DNA from: Chengkuizengella axinellae
GTDB taxonomy: Bacteria > Bacillota > Bacilli > Paenibacillales > KCTC-33759
Direction: 5' to 3'
Length of the DNA stretch: 64,000 nt
Assembly (NCBI RefSeq): GCF_030730905.1
Contig: NZ_JAVAMP010000011.1
Span: forward strand, 62,001-126,000
The notes beneath the pieces are model-generated. The model made no database searches. It was not told the origin of the DNA and was given only the letters and a program-made list of their open reading frames with translations. A program made the translations under genes and the position numbers. Of the stretch, positions 57,086 through 64,000 are shown in pieces. The stretch's first letter is position 1. The number at the start of each line of letters is the position of its first letter.

Positions 57086-57130
57086 GTTCGGTTACGAACA
57101 AATAATATCAAAGATATTATTCGATGTCAA
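57086..57130 (-). promoter_or_regulatory. marR promoter and operator
   Basis: TTGACA (57125-57130), 17-bp spacer, TATTAT (57102-57107), then GTTCG-GTTA-CGAAC (57086-57099) over the start site, about 22 bp before the ATG. Confidence 0.75.
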
Positions 57131-57183
57131 TATCTTTTCAATTAGAATATTAGTGACAAATAAAAATCTAATTTCAACATTAT

Positions 57184-57201
57184 TTAGACCGATTTACTTA
57201 A
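57184..57201. promoter_or_regulatory. TetR-type site, copy 1 (behind tetR)
   Basis: TTAGACCGATTTACTTAA, two changes from the copy at 57818. Lies just downstream of the tetR stop, an unusual position; may be a decayed or auxiliary site. Confidence 0.45.
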
Positions 57202-57222
57202 ATTTCAGAAAATATAACCACT

Positions 57223-57798
57223 TTACTTTAAGTAAAATGGTAGTACATTACTAATGAAGTTGTTGAGTGGCAACTCTGAATTCTCATATTTCATCCTCAA
57301 TACTGCACCATGATAGTTATCATAAATCATATGTGTCAATCGAACAGGATCTATTTGATTTGAGATGAGTTCCAAGGTCGTTGCGCTCTCAATCCATTTT
57401 GCTATGAAACCTTTGTGCATATTCATACTGATATGAATTAACTCGATAATGGCCTCATTTTCAACATCATCTGAAACAATATTCATCAATGGACATGTTC
57501 TAAGATTGCCGTTATTGAAAAAGAAATCATTCGAAATAGAATAGTACTTCGTAATCTTCTCAATCGGATTCTGAGTGCTATCATTATCTATCTGTTCCAA
57601 AGTAAATTTTACTTTTCTGTTGTAAAGCTTTATTGCTTCGATAACAAAGGCATCTTTGTTTTCAAAGAAATTGTAAAAGGATCCTTTGGGAATCCCGCAA
57701 GCTTTTAATACGTGCTGAACGCCTAACCCTGAAAACCCCTTCATCATTAGAATTTCAACACCAGATTGCAAAATTTCCTCTCTATTGTATTTTGACAT
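57223..57798 (-). CDS. TetR-family regulator (LmrA/YxaF-like)
   Basis: 191-residue repressor. N-terminal HTH (10-55): EEILQSGVEILMMKGFSGLGVQHVLKACGIPKGSFYNFFENKDAFVIEAI. C-terminal half with LRTCPLMNIVSDDVENE, like the LmrA/YxaF group. ATG after TAGGAGGAAAT. Divergent from a SnoaL-like gene; three sites of type TAGAC-N2-GTCTA lie in the shared region, suggesting repression of both directions. Ligand unknown. Confidence 0.87.
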   Translation of the reverse strand: MSKYNREEILQSGVEILMMKGFSGLGVQHVLKACGIPKGSFYNFFENKDAFVIEAIKLYNRKVKFTLEQIDNDSTQNPIEKITKYYSISNDFFFNNGNLRTCPLMNIVSDDVENEAIIELIHISMNMHKGFIAKWIESATTLELISNQIDPVRLTHMIYDNYHGAVLRMKYENSELPLNNFISNVLPFYLK

Positions 57799-57817
57799 AT
57801 TTCCTCCTAAATAAATA

Positions 57818-57835
57818 TTAGACCAGTTTACTTAA
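57818..57835. promoter_or_regulatory. TetR-type site, copy 2
   Basis: TTAGACCAGTTTACTTAA, about 20 bp upstream of the tetR ATG; half-site TAGAC-CA-GTTTA. Confidence 0.65.
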
Positions 57836-57920
57836 CACTACTTATTCTTTCGCTAATTGTCAATGAAACTCTATACAATTCTCATTGACAATGAATAATA
57901 AATAAATTAAAATAAATTAA

Positions 57921-57935
57921 AAGTAAACTGGTCTA
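57921..57935. promoter_or_regulatory. TetR-type site, copy 3
   Basis: AAGTAAACTGGTCTA, inverted relative to the site at 57818. Confidence 0.65.
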
Positions 57936-57981
57936 GTTTTACTTATAATAAGTTGAAGTAGTTATATTTTTGCCATGATAT

Positions 57982-57996
57982 AAGTAGACTGGTCTA
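57982..57996. promoter_or_regulatory. TetR-type site, copy 4 (best palindrome)
   Basis: AAGTAGACTGGTCTA, containing the perfect 5-2-5 palindrome TAGAC-TG-GTCTA, 61 bp before the SnoaL-like start. Confidence 0.7.
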
Positions 57997-58056
57997 GTAA
58001 TAGAAAAAGGTTACTATATTAATCTAAAAAAAATAAATAAAAATGGGAGGCTTATA

Positions 58057-58548
58057 ATGAGTCAATCGCAGAAATATCCAATAATAGACATAGATAAACA
58101 TTTGCAAGATAATTGGACTGAACAAGAAACAGAAAATGCAAAGATCGTCGTGGACTTTTTTCAACATTTAATGAATGAACATGACTTTGACTACACAATG
58201 AAAAAATATGGGAATGGTTCGTACACACAACACAACAGAGCTATACCAAATGAAATATCAGGACTTGTTGGCTATGTGAAAACAATGACCAAGAGATTCC
58301 CTGAGTATTCTTTTGATGTGAAGCGAATATATGCTGATAGTGATTTCATTCTATTGCATAGCCATACCACATTGATGGCGAAGCACAGGGGCAATGAGAA
58401 AAAAGGATTCATTATTACCGATACATTTCGATTAAAAGATGGAAAACTGGTAGAGCACTGGGACGCAATCCAACCAATTGATACTTTCTCAAGACTGTTG
58501 TTCTTAATGACAGGAGGAAGTATAAAAAATAGCAATCCAACTTTCTAA
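58057..58548 (+). CDS. SnoaL-like (NTF2-fold) protein
   Basis: 163-residue polyketide-cyclase/SnoaL-like protein: ENAKIVVDFFQHLMNEHDFDYTMKKYGNGSYTQHNRAIPN, GLVGYVKTMTKRFPEYSFDVKRIYADSDFILLHSHTTL, and the closing DTFRLKDGKLVEHWDAIQPI. The H-N and E-H-W-D motifs are typical of the family. ATG after TGGGAGG. Divergent from and probably repressed by the TetR protein. Substrate unknown; this subfamily is often induced by xenobiotics or solvents. Confidence 0.85.
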   Translation: MSQSQKYPIIDIDKHLQDNWTEQETENAKIVVDFFQHLMNEHDFDYTMKKYGNGSYTQHNRAIPNEISGLVGYVKTMTKRFPEYSFDVKRIYADSDFILLHSHTTLMAKHRGNEKKGFIITDTFRLKDGKLVEHWDAIQPIDTFSRLLFLMTGGSIKNSNPTF

Positions 58549-58564
58549 CAAACTCATGTAGATC

Positions 58565-58593
58565 AAAGACCATCTCATTAAGGGATGGTCTTT
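58565..58593 (+). terminator. terminator of the SnoaL-like gene
   Basis: Perfect 10-bp stem AAAGACCATC / GATGGTCTTT, 9-base loop, T-run formed by the stem end. Confidence 0.75.
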
Positions 58594-58738
58594 AAATCAA
58601 GTACATTTCATCACAAAAGCCCCTTTACTCGGTACATAACATTTTTTGTACAATAAAACCCACCATCTTCTCTTCCGAAAAGTGGTGTATTTTGGAGAGC
58701 AGAGGCGAGGCTCACACTACCCCTGTCAAAAAACTCAC

Positions 58739-59218
58739 TTATTTGTGGTAAGGTTCCCCCCGATTAATCTTAAACGCCCGATAAACCTGCTCCACCAATA
58801 TCAATCTCATCAACTGATGAGGATAAGTTATTTTCCCAAATGAAATTTTCTGATCCGCCCTACTCAACACTTCATCAGACAACCCTAGAGACCCTCCAAT
58901 AACAAAGGTGAGCTGACTTCGACCATATGTAGCTAGTTTTTCAATGTTCTCAGCCAGTTGCTCTGACGACCACATTTGTCCATTGATTGCCAAAGCAAAT
59001 ACATAGTGGTCAGGTTTAATTTGTGCTAGGATTCGCTTACCTTCTTTTTCTTTTACTTGCCTTCCTTCCGATTCACTTAATTGTTCAGGTGCTTTTTCAT
59101 CTGGAACTTCCATAATCTTGATTTTTGCATAAGCCTGTAACCGCTTCGTATATTCTGAAATCCCTTGTACAAAATATTTTTCCTTTAATTTCCCTACGGT
59201 CACAATTTGAATTTGCAT
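58739..59218 (-). CDS. rlmH: 23S rRNA (pseudouridine1915-N3)-methyltransferase
   Basis: 159-residue SPOUT-family methyltransferase, normal length for RlmH. Opening [28 protein letters not shown] knot [18 protein letters not shown] and C-terminal [31 protein letters not shown] are diagnostic. It methylates pseudouridine 1915 in helix 69. Placement after walJ is the usual Bacillales order, here without an intervening htrA-like gene. Confidence 0.95.
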   Translation of the reverse strand: MQIQIVTVGKLKEKYFVQGISEYTKRLQAYAKIKIMEVPDEKAPEQLSESEGRQVKEKEGKRILAQIKPDHYVFALAINGQMWSSEQLAENIEKLATYGRSQLTFVIGGSLGLSDEVLSRADQKISFGKITYPHQLMRLILVEQVYRAFKINRGEPYHK

Positions 59219-59598
59219 GTTCTAATTTCAACCTTTCTTTCGTATGTATAATGTATGGACAAGCCCATCAATCTTCTTTTTTAACAATATAATAATATCT
59301 CACTACATATATCATTTCTCGTCTACTCCCACATTATTTTTCATCTGTAAGCAGGAAAAAAGGATATGGATGGAGTAATGTAAATATCAAAAGGTAATGA
59401 TTGACTAAGAATGTTTGTTCGTGTATCTTTAATAATACACCTGCTCATTCATGAGTTTAATTCAGTTTACCCGGTAGGAATAATTTCCAAAATTTGAGTC
59501 TAAAATATAACTATAGTACTTATATAGGAATGTTAAATGGATCGAAACGTGTATATTCATTACACACCTCGATCCGATTAAAGAGAGGAGTTTATTTT
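59219..59598. other. non-coding gap between rlmH and a small gene
   Basis: In many Bacillales a HtrA-type protease gene sits here; none is present. A TATAG-rich stretch around 59505-59530 may carry the promoter of the small gene. No structured RNA or repeat recognised. Confidence 0.4.
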
Positions 59599-59799
59599 AT
59601 GAATAAAACGCTTTCCCCCTTAGATGAAATAGACATGATTGGCAAATTAGCAGATTTAAAAGAAGAACATTATAAAAATACATTGCTTATTAATTCAATG
59701 ATGGAGCTGCTATTGGAGAAGGACATTTTATCTTATGATGAAATTATTTTGAAAATGAAGCAATTAGATGAAGAGGAACAACATCCTCAAAGAATTTAA
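59599..59799 (+). CDS. small helical protein
   Basis: 66-residue acidic, helical protein (LDEIDMIGKLADLKEEHYKNTLLINSMMELLLEKDILSYDEIILKMKQLDEEE) with a likely short coiled coil. ATG behind GAGAGGAG. Overlaps the walJ stop by four bases in convergent orientation. No family recognised; a good ribosome site supports translation. Confidence 0.7.
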   Translation: MNKTLSPLDEIDMIGKLADLKEEHYKNTLLINSMMELLLEKDILSYDEIILKMKQLDEEEQHPQRI

Positions 59800-60602
59800 C
59801 CTGTACTTAAGTCATCCCATTCGGTAGCTCGATCAAAATAAGTATCTTTCAATTTGATCTTGCGTTCCTTTAAGCTAATTTCATTTTCATTTAATACATT
59901 TTCCACGGTTAACCTAGCTAAATCCATAAGGTTATGATCTCTGCTTAAATGAGCTAGATAAACTCGCTTTGTTCTTGTAGACATTATTTCACATAAAGCC
60001 TCTCCTGCCGCTTCGTTGGAGAGGTGCCCTAAATCTCCTAGAATTCTTCTTTTTATATTCCATGGATATCTGCCCATTCTCAACATCTCAATATCATGAT
60101 TGGATTCAATAATAATCACATCTGATTCTACTACTTTATCTTTCACATTTTGACTCATATAACCGATATCAGTGACTAAGCTTAACTTTTGATCATCCTC
60201 ACAAAAACAATAACCTACGGGCTCAGCTGCATCATGAGATATCGAGTAGGAGTCTACCTTTAACGAACCGAAATCAACCTGACTTTCTGTTTGTATCACT
60301 TTCCGATGATGTTCTTCAATCTTTCCAACGGACTTATTTAATGCGTCCCAAGTTTTCTGATTCGCATAGATCGGTAGCTTATATTTTCTAGATAAAGCCC
60401 CCAAACCCTTAATGTGGTCAGAGTGCTCATGTGTTACCAAAACACCTTCTAAGTCTGCACAGGTTGCCCCTCTTTCCTGCATCAAACTTTCAATTTTTTT
60501 GGCACTTAAACCTGCATCTATAAGAATTTGTGTTTCATTTGATTGTACAACCATGGCATTACCAGTTGAACCACTTGCAAGTACACTGAATTTGATCCCC
60601 AT
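59796..60602 (-). CDS. walJ: WalJ (YycJ) MBL-fold hydrolase
   Basis: 268-residue metallo-beta-lactamase-fold protein, the conserved last gene of the wal operon. Opening IKFSVLASGSTGNAMVVQ, metal motif VTHEHSDHIKGLG, later ligands DIGYMSQ and ESNHD, and LAHLSRDHN near the end. By family knowledge a 5'-exonuclease-like protein linked to DNA repair and envelope homeostasis. ATG 42 bp after yycI. Symbol from order and motifs. Confidence 0.92.
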   Translation of the reverse strand: MGIKFSVLASGSTGNAMVVQSNETQILIDAGLSAKKIESLMQERGATCADLEGVLVTHEHSDHIKGLGALSRKYKLPIYANQKTWDALNKSVGKIEEHHRKVIQTESQVDFGSLKVDSYSISHDAAEPVGYCFCEDDQKLSLVTDIGYMSQNVKDKVVESDVIIIESNHDIEMLRMGRYPWNIKRRILGDLGHLSNEAAGEALCEIMSTRTKRVYLAHLSRDHNLMDLARLTVENVLNENEISLKERKIKLKDTYFDRATEWDDLSTG

Positions 60603-60643
60603 ATTAATTTACTGCTCCTTCTACCTGCTGTCATTATTGATGA

Positions 60644-61366
60644 TTATATTGATTGTATAACCTCCACTTTCCCAGTGAAAGCATGCACATAATAAATATC
60701 TCCACTCCCTAATGCAATTCTCCACTTTGGAAATAATGCTTGTGGATTGCTTTCAAAACCTTGATACCCTAGTTGAATATCTTCTATGACCTCTCCCTGT
60801 TTCAGGTAGTCTTCTGCTAAAAGATGAATTACTAAAGGAGCAGATAATACTTCCTGTTCTTCTTCTGTAATATCAGGTGTAACTATAGCAACCTGTTGAT
60901 CATAATGAGTAAGTTGTCCTTCACTTCCATATAATTTTAATTGTACATCAAATAGCGGTAAATTTTCATACAATTGATTAAAGACTTGCTGATTCTCATC
61001 ACTGACGACCTCATCATATTGATATTGATCAAAATCTTCAATTTCATCTAAAAACGTTTTATTTACTTCTCCTGAGATAATCTCATCAACATCAACAGGT
61101 GAGATTAATTCAAAACTTATATCCTTTTGTACCTTTTCATCGAAATCGATTGTAATTTGATTCAGATTTAACTTCTCTGTTGGAATTTCACCCCTGATTT
61201 CAATCCCTTTTTCTTCTAGGAGTTTTCGTGTTTCCTGAATCATTTCATTTCCACCAAAGAATGGGTTTAACAAATTAATATTACTGATCCATAATTGATA
61301 ACCTAATAGTAGATTCAATAATAAAAATGTAATGATTAAGATTGATTTTGCTCTTCCCCATTCCAT
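60644..61366 (-). CDS. yycI: YycI, WalK regulatory membrane protein
   Basis: 240-residue protein: one N-terminal helix (about 7-27, ILIITFLLLNLLLGYQLWI) and an extracellular YycI domain ending in FPKWRIALGSGDIYYVHAFTGKVEVIQ. With YycH it binds WalK and controls its activity by family knowledge. ATG follows AAGGGGTG. Middle gene of the wal operon. Confidence 0.9.
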   Translation of the reverse strand: MEWGRAKSILIITFLLLNLLLGYQLWISNINLLNPFFGGNEMIQETRKLLEEKGIEIRGEIPTEKLNLNQITIDFDEKVQKDISFELISPVDVDEIISGEVNKTFLDEIEDFDQYQYDEVVSDENQQVFNQLYENLPLFDVQLKLYGSEGQLTHYDQQVAIVTPDITEEEQEVLSAPLVIHLLAEDYLKQGEVIEDIQLGYQGFESNPQALFPKWRIALGSGDIYYVHAFTGKVEVIQSI

Positions 61367-61406
61367 ATGGATTCACCCCTTACAACAAAAACTTCTTTTA
61401 AGAAAA

Positions 61407-62690
61407 TTATTTAAGAAAACCTAACGTTCCATCTGATAATTCATATGCCCAGCTTGGAATTAGTAAAATATACTCATCAATTATAGGATAATAAGCAGGA
61501 AAAATATTAATAATGTTAAGGTTTTTCTCTTTCTCTAGAACGAGCTGTTCGAGAGCTTCCCCACCCTGCAGCGTATAAGGTTCTCTATTTACTGTAACGC
61601 TACTCAGATTAATCAATGAACGATCATAGTTCGTGACTACTCCTTCTTTCATTGTAATCTCAGTATAACCTAGTTTAAAACTGTCAGTAGGAAGTATTGG
61701 TAATGCTACAACATTAGGTGCAGGCTTCACATATTGTTGAAACCTGAAAATTTGCTGTTCAGTCTGTTCAGGAATCTTGCTTATTAAATTAGTCCTGCTC
61801 CAGCCCCCATGTTGATTTGCAAACTGAATAGAGGTTAATAAATCATCTAGTAGCTCTGAAGAACTTTCTACAGGCGTTTCATAGTCATTATAACTCATCC
61901 AAAATTGCTTATGGTTCATCTCCAATACAGAAGCACCATCTAATATAATTTCTTTCCCATCATTGTCTACCGCAGTACTTGTAATACTTGGATCTACAAA
62001 TAGGCTTGCAACCAACTGGTCTCTTTCAAAATCATTATAATTTACGGTCAATCTAACGACTTCTATAGGCTCATCAGGTAAATAATATTTTCCGTTATTG
62101 GTTGTATGATACGTTGACAGAAACTCACCATAACCCACAAACTCGTATAAATCCTCTACCTTTAAGTCTACCTTAGTTGCTTCAAATACTTGTAATCCAG
62201 AATCAACAAAAAATAAGGCTCTGATCTCTTGAGTTTCCGTCACATATATCCATATTTTATCTACACTTACATCTAGATTGATATTCTCAGGTTTTACTTG
62301 CATCGTGTTTTGCAACCATTGTATTGGAATTCCGTCCATAAATTCTAACTCAATTCCTTGATATTCTTTTAATTTTATTCTTTCAAGAGAAGGTATGGTT
62401 ACAGGTCTAAAATTTTCAAAGGTTCTTTGAGTTATTTTTTCATAAATGTCATTATAGAACTTAAAGTTAGGATACAGCATCGTATGTTTGTCTTCACCAA
62501 AATGTAAAACAATATGTTTTGGAAAAATCATATTTTCAACATTTTCATGATTTCCATTTAACCTTGTATCAATGTATTCATCCTGAACGGCTGGATTAAA
62601 ATCGGGTTTGCTGTATACCAATAAATAGCTTTGAAACAAACTGCCAAAAACCAATAAAGTGAGTATGACCGATTTTATTTTTTCCATCAT
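61407..62690 (-). CDS. yycH: YycH, WalK regulatory membrane protein
   Basis: 427-residue protein with one N-terminal helix (about 5-25, IKSVILTLLVFGSLFQSYLLVY) and a long extracellular region with QLYYPNFKFYNDIY-like and NHGGW/NQHGGWSRTNL segments, typical of YycH. Start overlaps the walK stop by four bases. Interacts with YycI and WalK. Confidence 0.9.
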   Translation of the reverse strand: MMEKIKSVILTLLVFGSLFQSYLLVYSKPDFNPAVQDEYIDTRLNGNHENVENMIFPKHIVLHFGEDKHTMLYPNFKFYNDIYEKITQRTFENFRPVTIPSLERIKLKEYQGIELEFMDGIPIQWLQNTMQVKPENINLDVSVDKIWIYVTETQEIRALFFVDSGLQVFEATKVDLKVEDLYEFVGYGEFLSTYHTTNNGKYYLPDEPIEVVRLTVNYNDFERDQLVASLFVDPSITSTAVDNDGKEIILDGASVLEMNHKQFWMSYNDYETPVESSSELLDDLLTSIQFANQHGGWSRTNLISKIPEQTEQQIFRFQQYVKPAPNVVALPILPTDSFKLGYTEITMKEGVVTNYDRSLINLSSVTVNREPYTLQGGEALEQLVLEKEKNLNIINIFPAYYPIIDEYILLIPSWAYELSDGTLGFLK

Positions 62691-64000
62691 TGCGGTTCAC
62701 CTTCCTGATGAAATGCAGGCAAGATAAAGGTCACTTTTGTTCCTTTATGAAGCTCTGATTCTAACATAATCTCCCCACCGTGCGCATTAATGATTTCTTT
62801 AGCAATAGAAAGACCTAGACCAGTTCCTCCCATATTACGCGATCTAGCTTTATCCACTCTATAGAATCGTTCAAATATGCGATGAATATCTCTTTTAGGA
62901 ATACCTACACCGTTATCCTCTATAGAAATCTTAATCCAATCCTGCTGTTTTTTATTACAGTTAATCATGATAATTCCTTTATCTGGAGTATACTTAATTG
63001 CATTGGATACTAAATTGTCTAATACTTGATCCAACTTGTCCGGATCAACCATCATCGTTTTTATAGATTTATCCACGGTTAGCTTCATTTCAATTTCTCT
63101 TTGATTTAATTGAAAAGAAAACCGATCCACTACATCCTCTAACATTTGTTTAATTTCAGTTTCTCTTTTCATAACAACCGTTTGATTCGAATCATATCGT
63201 GATAAATGGAGCAAATCACTAACAAGTCTAATCATTCGATCCGCTTCATTGCGAGTTACACCTACGAAGCGTTTCGCTAGATCAGCATCACTTAGAGCCC
63301 CATCCTCTAATGCCTCCAAATAACTTTTGATGGTTGTCAGAGGAGTCCTCAATTCGTGCGATACATTAGCCACAAACTCTCTCCTACTCTGATTAAGCTT
63401 TTCCTGCTCCGTAACATCCTGCAAGACGATGATTGTACCTGTGACTCCTTTACCTCTTCGCTGGATAGGAGTAAAAGTCACCTTAACCTGAAGAGACTCC
63501 CCTCCATCCATTCGTGGCAATTCAATCATGGCAGAGTTTTGTTCTCCCAGAACATAACGTCCAATTTGTTCTTTAGAAGTACCCAATATTTCTGCTATTT
63601 CTCTTCCAACTACATCCTCTTCTCGAATATCCAGCATTTGCTCAGCTCTTAAATTAATAACTATAACTTTTCCCATATCATCTGTCGCTATCACACCATC
63701 ACTCATATTAGAAAGAATGGAGGCTATTTTGTTTTTTTCCTCTTCATTTGAAGAAAGAGCATCCTTTAACCGCTCCACCATATAATTAAACGCATAACCT
63801 AGCTGTCCTATCTCATCACTGCTGCGGATTTCCACCTGTTGATTATACTTCCCGTCTGCCATTGCCTTTGCTTTTTTTGTTATCATTTTAATAGGATGTG
63901 TGATGGTATTTGACAATACAATACTTAGCATAACCGTTAATACAAGCGCTATAATCGTACCTGCTATAAAAATTTGTTTAATGTTATTAATTGTCTCAAA
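62687..64000 (-). CDS. walK: WalK essential sensor histidine kinase, N-terminus beyond window
   Basis: Kinase of the WalRK system that controls cell-wall turnover. The frame stays open to base 64000, so the first helix and extracellular PAS are missing. Visible: helix 2 (GTIIALVLTVMLSIVLSNTI), HAMP, cytoplasmic PAS (IASILSNMSDGVIATDDMGKVIVIN), DHp with phospho-His in FVANVSHELRTPLTTIKSYLEALEDGA, and HATPase with NLVSNAIKYT, EDNGVGIPKRDIHRIFERFYRVDKARSR and GTGLGLSIAKEII. First visible gene of the walK-yycH-yycI-walJ operon; walR should lie just beyond the edge. Confidence 0.95.
   Translation of the reverse strand, partial: FETINNIKQIFIAGTIIALVLTVMLSIVLSNTITHPIKMITKKAKAMADGKYNQQVEIRSSDEIGQLGYAFNYMVERLKDALSSNEEEKNKIASILSNMSDGVIATDDMGKVIVINLRAEQMLDIREEDVVGREIAEILGTSKEQIGRYVLGEQNSAMIELPRMDGGESLQVKVTFTPIQRRGKGVTGTIIVLQDVTEQEKLNQSRREFVANVSHELRTPLTTIKSYLEALEDGALSDADLAKRFVGVTRNEADRMIRLVSDLLHLSRYDSNQTVVMKRETEIKQMLEDVVDRFSFQLNQREIEMKLTVDKSIKTMMVDPDKLDQVLDNLVSNAIKYTPDKGIIMINCNKKQQDWIKISIEDNGVGIPKRDIHRIFERFYRVDKARSRNMGGTGLGLSIAKEIINAHGGEIMLESELHKGTKVTFILPAFHQEGEPQ

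Overview
The window is low-GC DNA, by eye about one third G+C, from a Gram-positive Bacillales-type bacterium. Supporting this are strong AGGAGG ribosome sites, TTG/GTG starts, and the walK-yycH-yycI-walJ...rlmH order at the right edge. There are also close BceRSAB relatives, an SLH-anchored glycoside hydrolase, CcpA-type cre sites, and N-terminal CDCCVCPMQC proteins that I associate from memory with Paenibacillaceae-like spore formers. The walK cluster usually lies near oriC, so this is probably an origin-proximal accessory region. No rRNA, tRNA, CRISPR array, intact insertion sequence or prophage was found.

Left part (1-14 kb): two secreted GH16 beta-glucanases, one SLH-anchored and running off the window, lie behind a promoter with a perfect cre. 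They are followed by a Cys-rich protein, a tandemly duplicated GNAT pair that includes its leader, an SLC13-type transporter, a third GNAT, an SRPBCC protein divergent from an AraC regulator, a conserved secreted protein, a secreted repeat protein built as a duplicated six-repeat block, and two TM2-like membrane proteins.

14-29 kb: glaH-lhgO, which converts glutarate via L-2-hydroxyglutarate to 2-oxoglutarate, is preceded by a strong promoter and a roughly 250-nt structured leader with an intrinsic terminator. That leader is the best candidate here for an undescribed cis-regulatory RNA. Next come a chimeric relic (Cys-rich N-terminus joined to a methyltransferase C-terminus), an ABC exporter, two methyltransferases, a DUF3870 protein, a YkvI-type permease, a complete bacitracin-type bceRS-bceAB module, a HesB-like protein and a decayed FAD oxidoreductase.

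29-50 kb: an MMPL exporter with its two-component system, a decaying small gene pair ending in a telomere-like hexamer repeat, and a NUDIX gene with two GNAT paralogues. A second two-component system follows with a histidine-rich four-helix membrane protein, then a hydrolase-MFS exporter pair, a CD3324-type HTH protein, an AlkD-like protein, a metallo-hydrolase, rluF, a double NTF2-like protein, and DUF4386 convergent with a Crp-family regulator.

50-64 kb: katG with a Fur/PerR-like operator, AraC plus a short-chain dehydrogenase, and a MarR regulator with an oxidoreductase sharing a GTTCG-N4-CGAAC operator. A TetR regulator and a SnoaL-like gene follow with four copies of a TAGAC-N2-GTCTA-type site. 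The window ends in the housekeeping block rlmH, walJ, yycI, yycH, walK (cut by the window end). Overall this looks like a stress, envelope and antibiotic response region of self-contained regulator-target cassettes with several recent duplications and gene relics.
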